DNA from: JBBRVW01 sp963784645
GTDB taxonomy: Bacteria > Actinomycetota > Actinomycetes > JACCUZ01
Length of the DNA: 64,000 nucleotides
NCBI GenBank assembly: GCA_963784645.1
Contig: CAWARY010000002.1
Span: 248,001-312,000, forward strand
Direction of reading: 5' to 3'
Below the pieces are notes generated by a model. That model was not told the DNA's origin, did no database searches, and was given only the letters and a program-made list of their open reading frames with translations. This document shows, piece by piece, positions 40,021 to 47,944 of the stretch (its first letter is position 1; every line of letters begins with the position of its first letter). Position numbers and translations under genes: made by a program.

Positions 40021-41324
40021 CCAGCCGGCCGACGGCCCCGCGCCGTACCGACGCCGACCACGCGCCGGCCAGGCGCCCGCTGCCCCTGCTGACCGACCCG
40101 GTGCGGTTGCCCCTGACCGGGCTCGGTGCCGGGCCGGCGGCCCAGGACCTGGCAACCCACCTCGCGACGTACGGTCCGGCCGGTGCCGCCGACGACCTGC
40201 TCACCGCCGTCGACGAGATCGGCCTCACCGGGCAGGGCGGCGGCCACTTCCCGGTCGCCGCGAAGTGGCGGACCGTACGCGAGTCGGCCCGTTCCGGACG
40301 GGCACCGCTGGTCGTGGCCAACGGCGCCGAGGGCGAGCCGGCCAGCGCCAAGGACCAGCTGCTGCTCGCCACCCGGCCGCACCTGGTGCTCGACGGGCTC
40401 GCCGAGACGGCAGCCGCCGTCGGTGCCGACGAGACCGTGCTGTGGCTGCACGGCGACGCGCACCTGCTGCACGTCGCCGTCCACCGGGCCGTGGCCGAGC
40501 GTCGCGCCGCCGGCCTGCGCGAGCCACGGGTGCGGGTGGTGTCCGCGCCCGCCCACTACCTCGCAGGGGAGTCCGGCGCCGTCGTCCGTGGTCTCTCCGG
40601 TGGCCCGGCACTCCCCATGACGCGACGCGTACCCGCCGCGGTCGAGGGCGTCGACGGGCGCCCGACGCTGGTGCACAACGTCGAGACCCTGGCCCGCACG
40701 GCGCTGCTGGCCCGCACGGGCGCGGCGGCGCATCGGGCGACCGCCCTCGTCACGGTCGTGGCGGACGGCAGCCGGACCGTCCTCGAGGTCGACGCCCGGG
40801 CACCTGTGCGGGTCGCCCTGCTGCTGGCCGGCTGGCCCGTCGACGTCGAGCCGGCCGCCATCCTGCTCGGCGGGTACGGCGGCAGCTGGCTGCCCTGGGA
40901 CCAGGCCGCCCATCTCGAGCTGTCACCCGGCGCGCTCCGTGCCGCGGGCACGTCGATGGGCGCGGGCGTCCTCGCACCGCTCCCGGCCGGGGCGTGCGGC
41001 GTGGCCGAGACGGCCCGGCTCACGGCGTACCTCGCCGGCAGCAGCGCCCGGCAGTGCGGGCCGTGCGTGTTCGGGCTCGCTGCCCTGGCCGACGTCCTGG
41101 AACGGCTGCGTACCGGCGACGCCCGACGCTCCGACGTCGAACGGCTCCGTCGCTGGACCGGCGAGATCGACGGCCGCGGGGCCTGCCACCACCCCGACGG
41201 TGCCGTGCGGATGGTGCGCTCGGCACTGCTCACCTTCGCGCGGGACGTCGACGCGCACCGCCGCCACCGTCCGTGCGGCGCGGCGCACGCCGAGGCCCTG
41301 CTGCCGGTCCCGGCAGGGTCGTGA
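40017..41324 (+). CDS. NuoF-like NADH dehydrogenase flavoprotein
   Basis: This 435-aa protein has the complex I 51-kDa fold: IGLTGQGGGHFPVAAKWRTV (the GxGGAGFP-like FMN/NADH loop), VVANGAEGEPASAKDQLLL and LVHNVETLARTALL. An SLBB-like section follows (AAILLGGYGGSWLPW), then the Fe-S helix domain. That domain keeps CGPC and a downstream Cys (GRGACHHPDG), but the first Cys of the usual CxxCxxC is absent. It probably oxidises NAD(P)H and feeds the adjacent ferredoxin and membrane haem protein. Confidence 0.85.
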   Translation: MTSRPTAPRRTDADHAPARRPLPLLTDPVRLPLTGLGAGPAAQDLATHLATYGPAGAADDLLTAVDEIGLTGQGGGHFPVAAKWRTVRESARSGRAPLVVANGAEGEPASAKDQLLLATRPHLVLDGLAETAAAVGADETVLWLHGDAHLLHVAVHRAVAERRAAGLREPRVRVVSAPAHYLAGESGAVVRGLSGGPALPMTRRVPAAVEGVDGRPTLVHNVETLARTALLARTGAAAHRATALVTVVADGSRTVLEVDARAPVRVALLLAGWPVDVEPAAILLGGYGGSWLPWDQAAHLELSPGALRAAGTSMGAGVLAPLPAGACGVAETARLTAYLAGSSARQCGPCVFGLAALADVLERLRTGDARRSDVERLRRWTGEIDGRGACHHPDGAVRMVRSALLTFARDVDAHRRHRPCGAAHAEALLPVPAGS

Positions 41325-41539
41325 CCAGCACCCGCCGCGTCGGCGCCCGCCGTCGGCTCCGGGTGGACCCGGTCGCCTGCGACGGCGTCGGCATGTGCGC
41401 CCACCTGGCCACCGCGCTGGTGCGGCTGGACTCGTGGGGCTACCCGATGGTGCCCGACCGCGACCTCGAGGACGCCGAGCTCGGGGCCGCCGGCAAGGCC
41501 GTCGCCGGCTGCCCGCGCCGCGCCCTCGAGCTGCGCTGA
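41321..41539 (+). CDS. Small ferredoxin, single-cluster type
   Basis: This 72-aa protein starts at GTG 41321, overlapping the upstream stop. Cluster ligands are in VDPVACDGVGMCAHLA and VAGCPRRALEL, the three-Cys pattern of actinobacterial 3Fe-4S ferredoxins. It is the last gene of the ApbE operon and a likely electron link between the NuoF-like flavoprotein and the membrane haem protein. Confidence 0.87.
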   Translation: MTSTRRVGARRRLRVDPVACDGVGMCAHLATALVRLDSWGYPMVPDRDLEDAELGAAGKAVAGCPRRALELR

Positions 41540-41544
41540 CCGGC

Positions 41545-41634
41545 CCGGCGATCACGTTTACGTGATCCACCGTCGCCTTGCACGGGTTGCAGCCCGTGGG
41601 AGGCGACAGTCGACCACGTTTACGTGATCGACGG
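41545..41634. repeat. Three-palindrome interspersed repeat, copy 1 (90 bp)
   Basis: This repeat consists of GATCACGTTTACGTGATC (41550-41567), a central stem around CACGGGTTGCAGCCCGTG flanked by GTCGCC/GGCGAC, and a third dyad around CACGTTTACGTG (41614-41625). Copy 2 at 56028-56117 matches at 84 of 90 positions. It lies between the convergent ferredoxin and bkdC genes, where it may act as a two-way terminator. Confidence 0.9.
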
Positions 41635-41659
41635 CGGGGGGTGGGGGGTGGGTGGGCGG

Positions 41660-43132
41660 CTACCAGAGCAGGGCGGTCGCGGGGTCCTCGAGGACGCGGG
41701 CGATGTCGGAGAGGAACATCGAACCGAGCTGGCCGTCGACCATCCGGTGGTCGAACGAGAGCGCCAACTGGGTCACCTGACGCACCGCGAGCTGACCCTC
41801 GTGGACCCACGGCATCGGCCGCACCTGGCCGAAGCACAGGATCGCCGACTCGCCGGGGTTGAGGATCGGGGTCCCCGCGTCGACTCCGAAGACACCGACG
41901 TTGGTGATGGTCATGGTGCCGCCGGTCATGTCGGCGGGCTGGGTGCGACCGGCCCGTGCCGTGTCGACGAGAGTGCCGAGCGCCTCGGCCAGCTCGCGCA
42001 GCGTCATCCGGTCGGCGTCCTTGATGTTCGGGACGACGAGCCCGCGCGGGGTGGCCGCGGCGATGCCGAGATTGACGTAGTGCTTGACGACGATCTCCTG
42101 CGCCGCCTCGTCCCACGCTGCGTTGATCCCGGGGTTGCGCCGGGCCGCGAGCAGCATCGCCTTCATGACGACGAGCAGCGGGCTGACCCGCACGTCGCGG
42201 AAGTCCTTGTCGGACCGCAGCTTCTCGACCAGCTCCATCGTGCGGGTGACGTCGACGGTGACCCACTCGGTCACGTGCGGCGCGGTGAACGCCGAGGACA
42301 CCATCGCCTGCGCGGTCATCTTGCGGACGCCCTTGACCGGCACCCGCGTCTCGCGCTCCCCCGACCACCTGTCAGCCGCAGGCGCCGGTACAGCGGCGTC
42401 TCCGGCTGACAGGTGGGCCCGCTCGACGTCGGCGCGGGTGACGACGCCGCCGTCACCGGTGGGGGTCACCGTCGTGAGGTCGACGCCGAGGTCCTTGGCG
42501 AGCTTGCGCACCGGCGGCTTGGCGAGCACGCGCACGCCGGAGCCATTGGCACCGCCAGGGACCGTGTGCGCGGGGACCGCGTCGGGGACGTCGTCGACCG
42601 CCGGCTCCTGCACCGGGGTCGGCGTCGTCATCATCGAGGTCTGCACCGCCTGTCGCGCGGTGGCGGCGGAGGCACTCAGCGGGGTGGCGCCCTTGCGGGG
42701 GCGGCGGGCGGCCGTGGTGGTCTTCGGGCCGTAGCCGACGAGCACCGCGGTGCGGCCGCCGGGCGCCGGTCCACCGATCAGGCCGGACTCGACCGCCTCC
42801 TCGGCGCCGGGCGTGCCGATCGCCGTCGGATCCGGGACCGCGGGGGCCATGTCGTCGCGCGGCGGTGCCGCGGGCGCCGCCGGCGCGGCGGCACCGGTGC
42901 CGTCGTCGACGGTGATGATCGGCGTGCCGACGTCGACCGTCGTGCCCTCGGGCACGAGCAGCTCGGTGACGGTGCCTGCGAACGGGCAGGGCAGCTCGAC
43001 GAGCGACTTGGCCGTCTCGATCTCGACGATGATCTCGTTGACCTTGACGGTGTCGCCGGGCTTGACCTTCCAGGACACGATCTCGGCCTCGGTGAGGCCC
43101 TCGCCCACGTCGGGGAGCTTGAACTGCTTCAT
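41660..43132 (-). CDS. bkdC: 2-oxoacid dehydrogenase E2 (dihydrolipoyl acyltransferase)
   Basis: This 490-aa protein has one lipoyl domain with the lipoylated Lys in EIETAKSLVEL (Lys42) and a long Ala/Pro linker. The E3/E1-binding domain is VLAKPPVRKLAKDLGVDL and then GDGGVVTRADVERA. The catalytic acyltransferase domain ends in LALSFDHRMVDGQLG (His and Asp of the active site). Together with the two upstream E1 genes it forms the branched-chain 2-oxoacid dehydrogenase core. It starts at ATG 43132, 13 bases after bkdB. The linker DNA at 42366-42415 holds a perfect 13-bp inverted repeat. Confidence 0.93.
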   Translation of the reverse strand: MKQFKLPDVGEGLTEAEIVSWKVKPGDTVKVNEIIVEIETAKSLVELPCPFAGTVTELLVPEGTTVDVGTPIITVDDGTGAAAPAAPAAPPRDDMAPAVPDPTAIGTPGAEEAVESGLIGGPAPGGRTAVLVGYGPKTTTAARRPRKGATPLSASAATARQAVQTSMMTTPTPVQEPAVDDVPDAVPAHTVPGGANGSGVRVLAKPPVRKLAKDLGVDLTTVTPTGDGGVVTRADVERAHLSAGDAAVPAPAADRWSGERETRVPVKGVRKMTAQAMVSSAFTAPHVTEWVTVDVTRTMELVEKLRSDKDFRDVRVSPLLVVMKAMLLAARRNPGINAAWDEAAQEIVVKHYVNLGIAAATPRGLVVPNIKDADRMTLRELAEALGTLVDTARAGRTQPADMTGGTMTITNVGVFGVDAGTPILNPGESAILCFGQVRPMPWVHEGQLAVRQVTQLALSFDHRMVDGQLGSMFLSDIARVLEDPATALLW

Positions 43133-43145
43133 CGGTTGCTGACTC

Positions 43146-44129
43146 CTAGTAGGAAAGCGAGCGGTCGACGGCGTCCAGGACCCGGTCGAGGTCGGGGAGG
43201 AACTCCTCCTCGACCCGGCTGGGCGGGTAGGGGGTGTCGAACCCGCCGACCCGCAGGACCGGTGCCTCGAGGGCGTAAAAACATTGCTCGGTGACCCTCG
43301 CCGCGACCTCGGAGCCCATGCCCAGGAACACCGGCGCCTCGTGCACGACCACCAGCCGGCCGGTCTTCTCCACCGACGCCCGCAGCGTGGGCATGTCCAG
43401 CGGCGACAGCGACCGCAGGTCGACCACCTCGATGGACGTGCCCTCCTCGGCGGCCGCGGTGGCGGCCTCCATGCAGGTCTTCACCATCGGGCCGTACGCC
43501 GCGACGGTGATGTCGGTGCCCTCGCGGGCGACCCGGGCCGAGTAGAGCGACAGCGCGGAGTCGAGGGTGAGCGACTCGTCGAGGTCGGCCTTCTCCCAGT
43601 AGCGCCGCTTGGGCTCGTAGAGGATGACCGGGTCGTCGGAGAGGATCGCCTGCTGCACCATGAAGTAGGCATCGACCGGGTTCGAGCACGCGACGACCTT
43701 CAGGCCCGCGGTGTGCGCGAAGTAGGCCTCGTTGCTCTCGCTGTGGTGCTCGACCGCGCCGATGCCGCCGCCGACCGGGATGCGCACGACGACCGGCAGG
43801 CTGACCTTGCCGAGCGCGCGGGCGCGCATCTTCGCGAGCTGGCTGACGATCTGGTCGAAGGCCGGGTAGACGAAGCCGTCGAACTGGATCTCGCACACCG
43901 GCCGGTAGCCGCGCAGCGCCAGACCGATCGCGGTGCCGATGATGCCCGACTCGGCGAGCGGGGTGTCGATGACCCGGTCCTCGCCGAAGTCCTTCTGCAG
44001 CCCGTCGGTCACGCGGAAGACGCCGCCGAGCTTGCCGACGTCCTCGCCCATGACGAGCACCTTCGGATCGTGCTCCATGGCCTTGCGCAGGCCCATGGTG
44101 ATGCCCTTGGCCAGAGTCACTGTCGTCAT
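43146..44129 (-). CDS. bkdB: 2-oxoacid dehydrogenase E1 component, beta subunit
   Basis: This 327-aa protein has the transketolase-like beta-subunit pattern: GLRKAMEHDPKVLVMGEDVG, VIDTPLAESGIIGTAIGLAL, GYRPVCEIQFDGFVYPAFDQ, then the C-terminal VVHEAPVFLGMGSEVAA. It completes the thiamine diphosphate site with the alpha subunit. ATG 44129 is preferred; an open extension to 44222 reads into the alpha-subunit gene. Confidence 0.94.
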   Translation of the reverse strand: MTTVTLAKGITMGLRKAMEHDPKVLVMGEDVGKLGGVFRVTDGLQKDFGEDRVIDTPLAESGIIGTAIGLALRGYRPVCEIQFDGFVYPAFDQIVSQLAKMRARALGKVSLPVVVRIPVGGGIGAVEHHSESNEAYFAHTAGLKVVACSNPVDAYFMVQQAILSDDPVILYEPKRRYWEKADLDESLTLDSALSLYSARVAREGTDITVAAYGPMVKTCMEAATAAAEEGTSIEVVDLRSLSPLDMPTLRASVEKTGRLVVVHEAPVFLGMGSEVAARVTEQCFYALEAPVLRVGGFDTPYPPSRVEEEFLPDLDRVLDAVDRSLSY

Positions 44130-44208
44130 TGGGGGCCCCCGGCGAATCGTGAGCGGACGGGACGACCCACCGCGACGGCGGGCACGAGCGAGCGACTCGT
44201 CGGGGAAC

Positions 44209-45357
44209 TCATGAGTGCGCACTCCCCTCGAAGGTGTCGAGGTAGGACGCGAACTGCTCGCGCTCCTCGTCGATCAGCGGGTGCGGCTCGGCGTAGACGT
44301 GGTCGAAGATGGACAGCGGCTCGGGGTCGACCATCTCCAGGCAGCCCTTGCGGACGTGCGCGGCCAGCTCGTCGGACTCGGCCTCGATCTCGTCGAAGTA
44401 CGCCTGGTCGGCGATACCCGTGCGGACGAGGTAGGCCTTCACCCGCTCGATCGGGTCCTTGAGCTTCCACGACTCGAGCTCGTCGGTGAGCCGGTAGCGC
44501 GTCGGGTCGTCGGACGTGGTGTGTGCGCCCATCCGGTACGTGTAGGCCTCGACCAGCGTCGGGCCGCTGCCCTCCCGGGCGTTCTGCAGCGCCGCCCTGG
44601 TGACGGCGAGCACGGCCAGGACGTCGTTGCCGTCGACACGGATGCCGGGGAAGCCGAAGCCCATCGCCCGCTGGTAGAGCGGGATGCGGGACTGCTTCTC
44701 GATCGGCTCGGAGATGGCCCACTGGTTGTTCTGACAGAAGAAGACCACCGGTGCGTTGAAGACGCTGGCGTAGATGAACGCCTCGTTGACGTCGCCCTGG
44801 CTGGTCGCGCCGTCACCGAAGTAGGCGATGACCGCACTGTCGGAGCCGTCCTTCTGCATGCCCATCGCGTAGCCGGTGGCGTGCAGCGTCTGGGCGCCGA
44901 TGACGATCGTGTAGAGGTGGAAGTTCTTCTCGTTGGGGTCCCAGCCGCCGTGGTTGACCCCCCGGAAGAGCCCCAGCAGGTTGAGCGGGTCGACCCCGCG
45001 GCACCAGGCGACGCCGTGCTCGCGGTAGGTCGGGAAGGCGTAGTCGTCCTCGCGCATCGCACGGCCGGAGCCGACCTGGGCGGCCTCCTGGCCGAGCAGG
45101 CTGGCCCAGATGCCGAGCTCGCCCTGCCGCTGCAGCGCGGTGGCCTCGGCGTCGACCCGGCGGACCAGCACCAGGTCGCGGTAGAGCCCCCGCAGCTCCT
45201 CGTCGCTGATGTCGAGGGAGTAGCTCGAGTGCTCGACGCGCTCGCCCTCGGGGGTGAGCAGCTGGACGAGCTCGGGCTCGCTCGAGCTCGGCGGGGGGAC
45301 GGCGACGCCGACGGCGGTGCCGTCGGGGGTCTCGGCGCGGTCGGCGCTGGGGGTCAC
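44209..45357 (-). CDS. bkdA: 2-oxoacid dehydrogenase E1 component, alpha subunit
   Basis: This 382-aa protein has the thiamine diphosphate motif AYFGDGATSQGDVNEAFIYA through CQNNQWAIS (GDG to NN), and SLLGQEAAQVGSGRAM and RMGAHTTSDDPTRYR. These fit branched-chain or pyruvate E1 alpha; the DDPTRYR region and operon order match actinobacterial BCKDH. GTG 45357 follows GAGGAG. The 288-bp region 45358-45645 upstream should hold its promoter; a CTCACAGAGTGAG dyad (45520-45532) is the only structure I see. Confidence 0.93.
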   Translation of the reverse strand: MTPSADRAETPDGTAVGVAVPPPSSSEPELVQLLTPEGERVEHSSYSLDISDEELRGLYRDLVLVRRVDAEATALQRQGELGIWASLLGQEAAQVGSGRAMREDDYAFPTYREHGVAWCRGVDPLNLLGLFRGVNHGGWDPNEKNFHLYTIVIGAQTLHATGYAMGMQKDGSDSAVIAYFGDGATSQGDVNEAFIYASVFNAPVVFFCQNNQWAISEPIEKQSRIPLYQRAMGFGFPGIRVDGNDVLAVLAVTRAALQNAREGSGPTLVEAYTYRMGAHTTSDDPTRYRLTDELESWKLKDPIERVKAYLVRTGIADQAYFDEIEAESDELAAHVRKGCLEMVDPEPLSIFDHVYAEPHPLIDEEREQFASYLDTFEGSAHS

Positions 45358-45645
45358 GGGCACTCCTCGGGCGACCCGGCCCGGCGTCCGCGGGGTCGCC
45401 GCGGGCTCGCTGGGCCGGAAGGTGGTCGGGTGCGCGCCGCGACTGATGGGCTCGGCGCCGTACCCGGTGCTGACAGGTGTCGGGCGGGCTGGCTGCAGAC
45501 GTGCGTCCCGCTCACAGAGTGAGACGACTGGGGACAACGTACCCGCGCCGGGGCGGGACCCACGACCCGGAGCCCCCGGTCGGCGTAGCCCGCCCCGCGG
45601 TCGGACCGGTCGAGAGCGGGGCGCGGGACGACGGGCGGCGCCCGG

Positions 45646-46741
45646 TCAGTGCGAGGAGTGCCCGTGCGCCTTGTCGTCGTCGTGGCTGCTGTCGTTTCCG
45701 TGGCCGTTTCCGTGGCCGTAGCCGGGCGCGGTCGGCGCGGTCGGCGCGGTCGGCGCGGTCGGAGCGGTCGGAGCGGTCGGCGCGGTCGGAGCGGTCGGAG
45801 CGGTCGGAGCGGTCGGCAGGGGGGAGAACGGGACGGGCACGGTGGCGGCGCCGTGACCGCGCTCGTGGCTGCCGCCCTTCGGGCCTCGCCGCTTGTCGTC
45901 GCGCCGCTCGTCGTCGCGCGACGAGTCGTCGGTGCGCTCGACGATCGTGGGGGACGGGGAGGCCGTCGGCGGCCCGACGGGCGTCACCGCGGGCTGCCCG
46001 TGGCCGTGGCCGTGGCCGACCGCCCGGCCGCGGGGGACGGAGGCGGGCCGACCGGGGCGCCGCGCCTGCGCGGCGGCGACGGTCTCGGCCGCCACCCGGG
46101 CGGTCCCGGCCGCCACCCGGGCGGGCTCGCTGGGCTTGGCGGGCTTGGCCGGGCTTGGCGGGCTTGGCCGGCTCGAGCCGACCGAGACCCCGGCCGGCCT
46201 TCTCGCCCAGCACGCTCGTCTCGGGGGTCGCGAGCGGCAGGGGGAGACTCGCGAAGACGGGGCCGGCGGTCGCCTCCACCGCCGGAGTCGGGACGCTCGG
46301 TGCAGGAGCCGGCGTCGGGTCGCTCGGCACCGGGGTCGGCAGGGGGGTCGGCACCGGGGTCGGCACGGGAGCCGGTCCGGCGGACGGCCCGCCACCGGCT
46401 CCGGACAGCACCGGCCGGGTGCCACCGGTGCCGCCGCCGAGCACGGCCCCCGGGAGGGACTCGACGCCGCCGCCGCCGCGGCGACCGCTCCCGTCGCCGC
46501 CGGCTCCTCCGCCGGCAGGCGGGGAGCTGTGGGAGGGGGTGAGAGCGATCGGGGCCGGGGCCCGGACAGCGTCCGGCCTCACGACCGGGGCCGGGCCACG
46601 GCCGACATCGCGCACCTCGCCCGCAGTGACGACCCCCAGCGTGGCCAGGGTCCCGGCGCTGAGCAGCGCGAGGAGCGCGGTCGCGACACCGGTCGTGCTT
46701 CCGGCGTCGACCCCGGCGTCCACGCTGGTTCGCCTGGTCAT
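45646..46741 (-). pseudogene. Frameshifted exported Pro/Thr- and His-rich repeat protein
   Basis: Starting at ATG 46741, the frame encodes a signal or anchor helix (ATALLALLSAGTLATLGVVT), then Pro/Gly/Ser-rich sequence up to an AKPAK repeat. From there the sensible reading continues in another frame (AKPAKPSEPARVAAG) to TAPTAPTAP repeats and the His-rich end GYGHGNGHGN, then SSHDDDKAHGHSSH, stopping at 45646. The switch falls in a GGGCTTGGC/GGGCTTGGCC repeat tract (46132-46169), where one extra base breaks the frame. It may be a real pseudogene, a sequencing error, or a slippage-variable gene. Confidence 0.6.
45728..45817. repeat. Ten 9-bp tandem repeats encoding Thr-Ala-Pro
   Basis: Ten units of GCGGTCGGC or GCGGTCGGA run in phase with the leftward reading and give (Thr-Ala-Pro)10 near the C-terminus of the frameshifted protein. 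Unit length is a multiple of three, so copy-number change would alter length but not frame. Confidence 0.9.
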
Positions 46742-46950
46742 GTCCCCGTCCACGGACTGTGAGTGTTCTGGGTTGATGATGGCAGATGTCCTGCACCTGT
46801 CGTGCACAGGTGGTGACGACGTGACCACCATAAGTGGCTAAAAGGACACTCGGCAGGTCCGATCGGATGATTGAGGCCCCGATCAGGTAACGCCTCCGTC
46901 AAGCCTGTCCCCACTCCCGCAGCCGACAGGAGTCACGTAGGCTTACGCTC

Positions 46951-47937
46951 ATGACACAGCGCCCGGCGGCTGCACCGTCGATCCTGGCGGTCTGGGGCGC
47001 GCTGGTCACCGTCTACGTGGTGTGGGGGTCGACCTACCTCGCGATCCGCGTGGTCGTGGACACGGCTCCGCCTCTGCTCGCGATGGGCGCGCGGTTCCTC
47101 GCCGCCGGTGTCCTGCTGGCGGCCTTCCTCACGCTCCGCCGCGGCCGGTCCGCCCTGCGGGTCACCCGTCGGCAGCTCGGTGGCGCTGCCCTGGTCGGGC
47201 TGCTCCTGCTGCTCTGCGGCAACGGCGGGGTGGCGCTGGCGGAGCAGACGGTGCCCTCGGGCATCGCGGCCCTGCTCGTGGCGGCGACCCCGCTCTGGCT
47301 CGTCGTGCTGCGCCGGGCGGCTCGCGACCGGGTGGCGGGCCGCACCCTGCTGGGGACCCTCGTCGGGTTCGTGGGCATCGCGGTGCTGGTGCTGCCGGGC
47401 GGCCTGGAGTCGCCCGACGGCACCCCGGTGCGCGCCGGGGGTCTGGTCGTGGTCGTGGTGGCCGCCGCCTGCTGGGCGCTGGGCTCCTTCCTCAGCAGCC
47501 GGATCGCGATGCCGGCCGACGCGTTCGTCGCGACGACCTGGGAGATGCTTGCGGGCGGGGCCGGACTGGTGCTGTCCGGCTCGGCCACCGGCGAGCTCGC
47601 CGACCTCGACCTGGGCGCGGTGTCCGGCGCGGCCTGGGCCTGGCTGGTCTACCTGGTGCTGGTCGGCTCACTGGTCGCCTTCTCGGCGTACGTCTGGCTG
47701 CTGGCCAACGCCCCGATCTCGCTCACCGCCACCTACGCGTACGTGAACCCGGTCGTCGCCGTCGCGCTGGGTGCGCTCGTGCTGGACGAGCCCGTGACGG
47801 CTGCCGTCCTCGCCGGCGGTGCGGTCGTGGTGGCGGGCGTCGGGCTGGTCGTGCGGTCCGAGCGGCCGGGCCGCCGCGCGAGGGCGGAGCCGCAGCCGGT
47901 TGGCGCCGGCGCCGAGGTGGTAGACCTCCGGTCGTGA
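46951..47937 (+). CDS. EamA-family (DMT) transporter
   Basis: This 328-aa protein has ten hydrophobic helices in two EamA repeats. The first opens VWGSTYLAIRVVVDTAPPLL and the second ends LTATYAYVNPVVAVALGALV with DEPVT, both typical of RhaT/YdcZ-like drug and metabolite exporters. The substrate is unknown. The 209-bp gap before it (46742-46950) has a CACCTG/CAGGTG dyad near 46794-46812 and is otherwise unremarkable. Confidence 0.9.
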   Translation: MTQRPAAAPSILAVWGALVTVYVVWGSTYLAIRVVVDTAPPLLAMGARFLAAGVLLAAFLTLRRGRSALRVTRRQLGGAALVGLLLLLCGNGGVALAEQTVPSGIAALLVAATPLWLVVLRRAARDRVAGRTLLGTLVGFVGIAVLVLPGGLESPDGTPVRAGGLVVVVVAAACWALGSFLSSRIAMPADAFVATTWEMLAGGAGLVLSGSATGELADLDLGAVSGAAWAWLVYLVLVGSLVAFSAYVWLLANAPISLTATYAYVNPVVAVALGALVLDEPVTAAVLAGGAVVVAGVGLVVRSERPGRRARAEPQPVGAGAEVVDLRS

Positions 47938-47944
47938 CCGTGCG

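Noticed and set aside
45728..45817. CRISPR-like or VNTR-type regulatory array
   Set aside because: Units are 9 bp with no spacers and are in phase with a Thr-Ala-Pro coding repeat.
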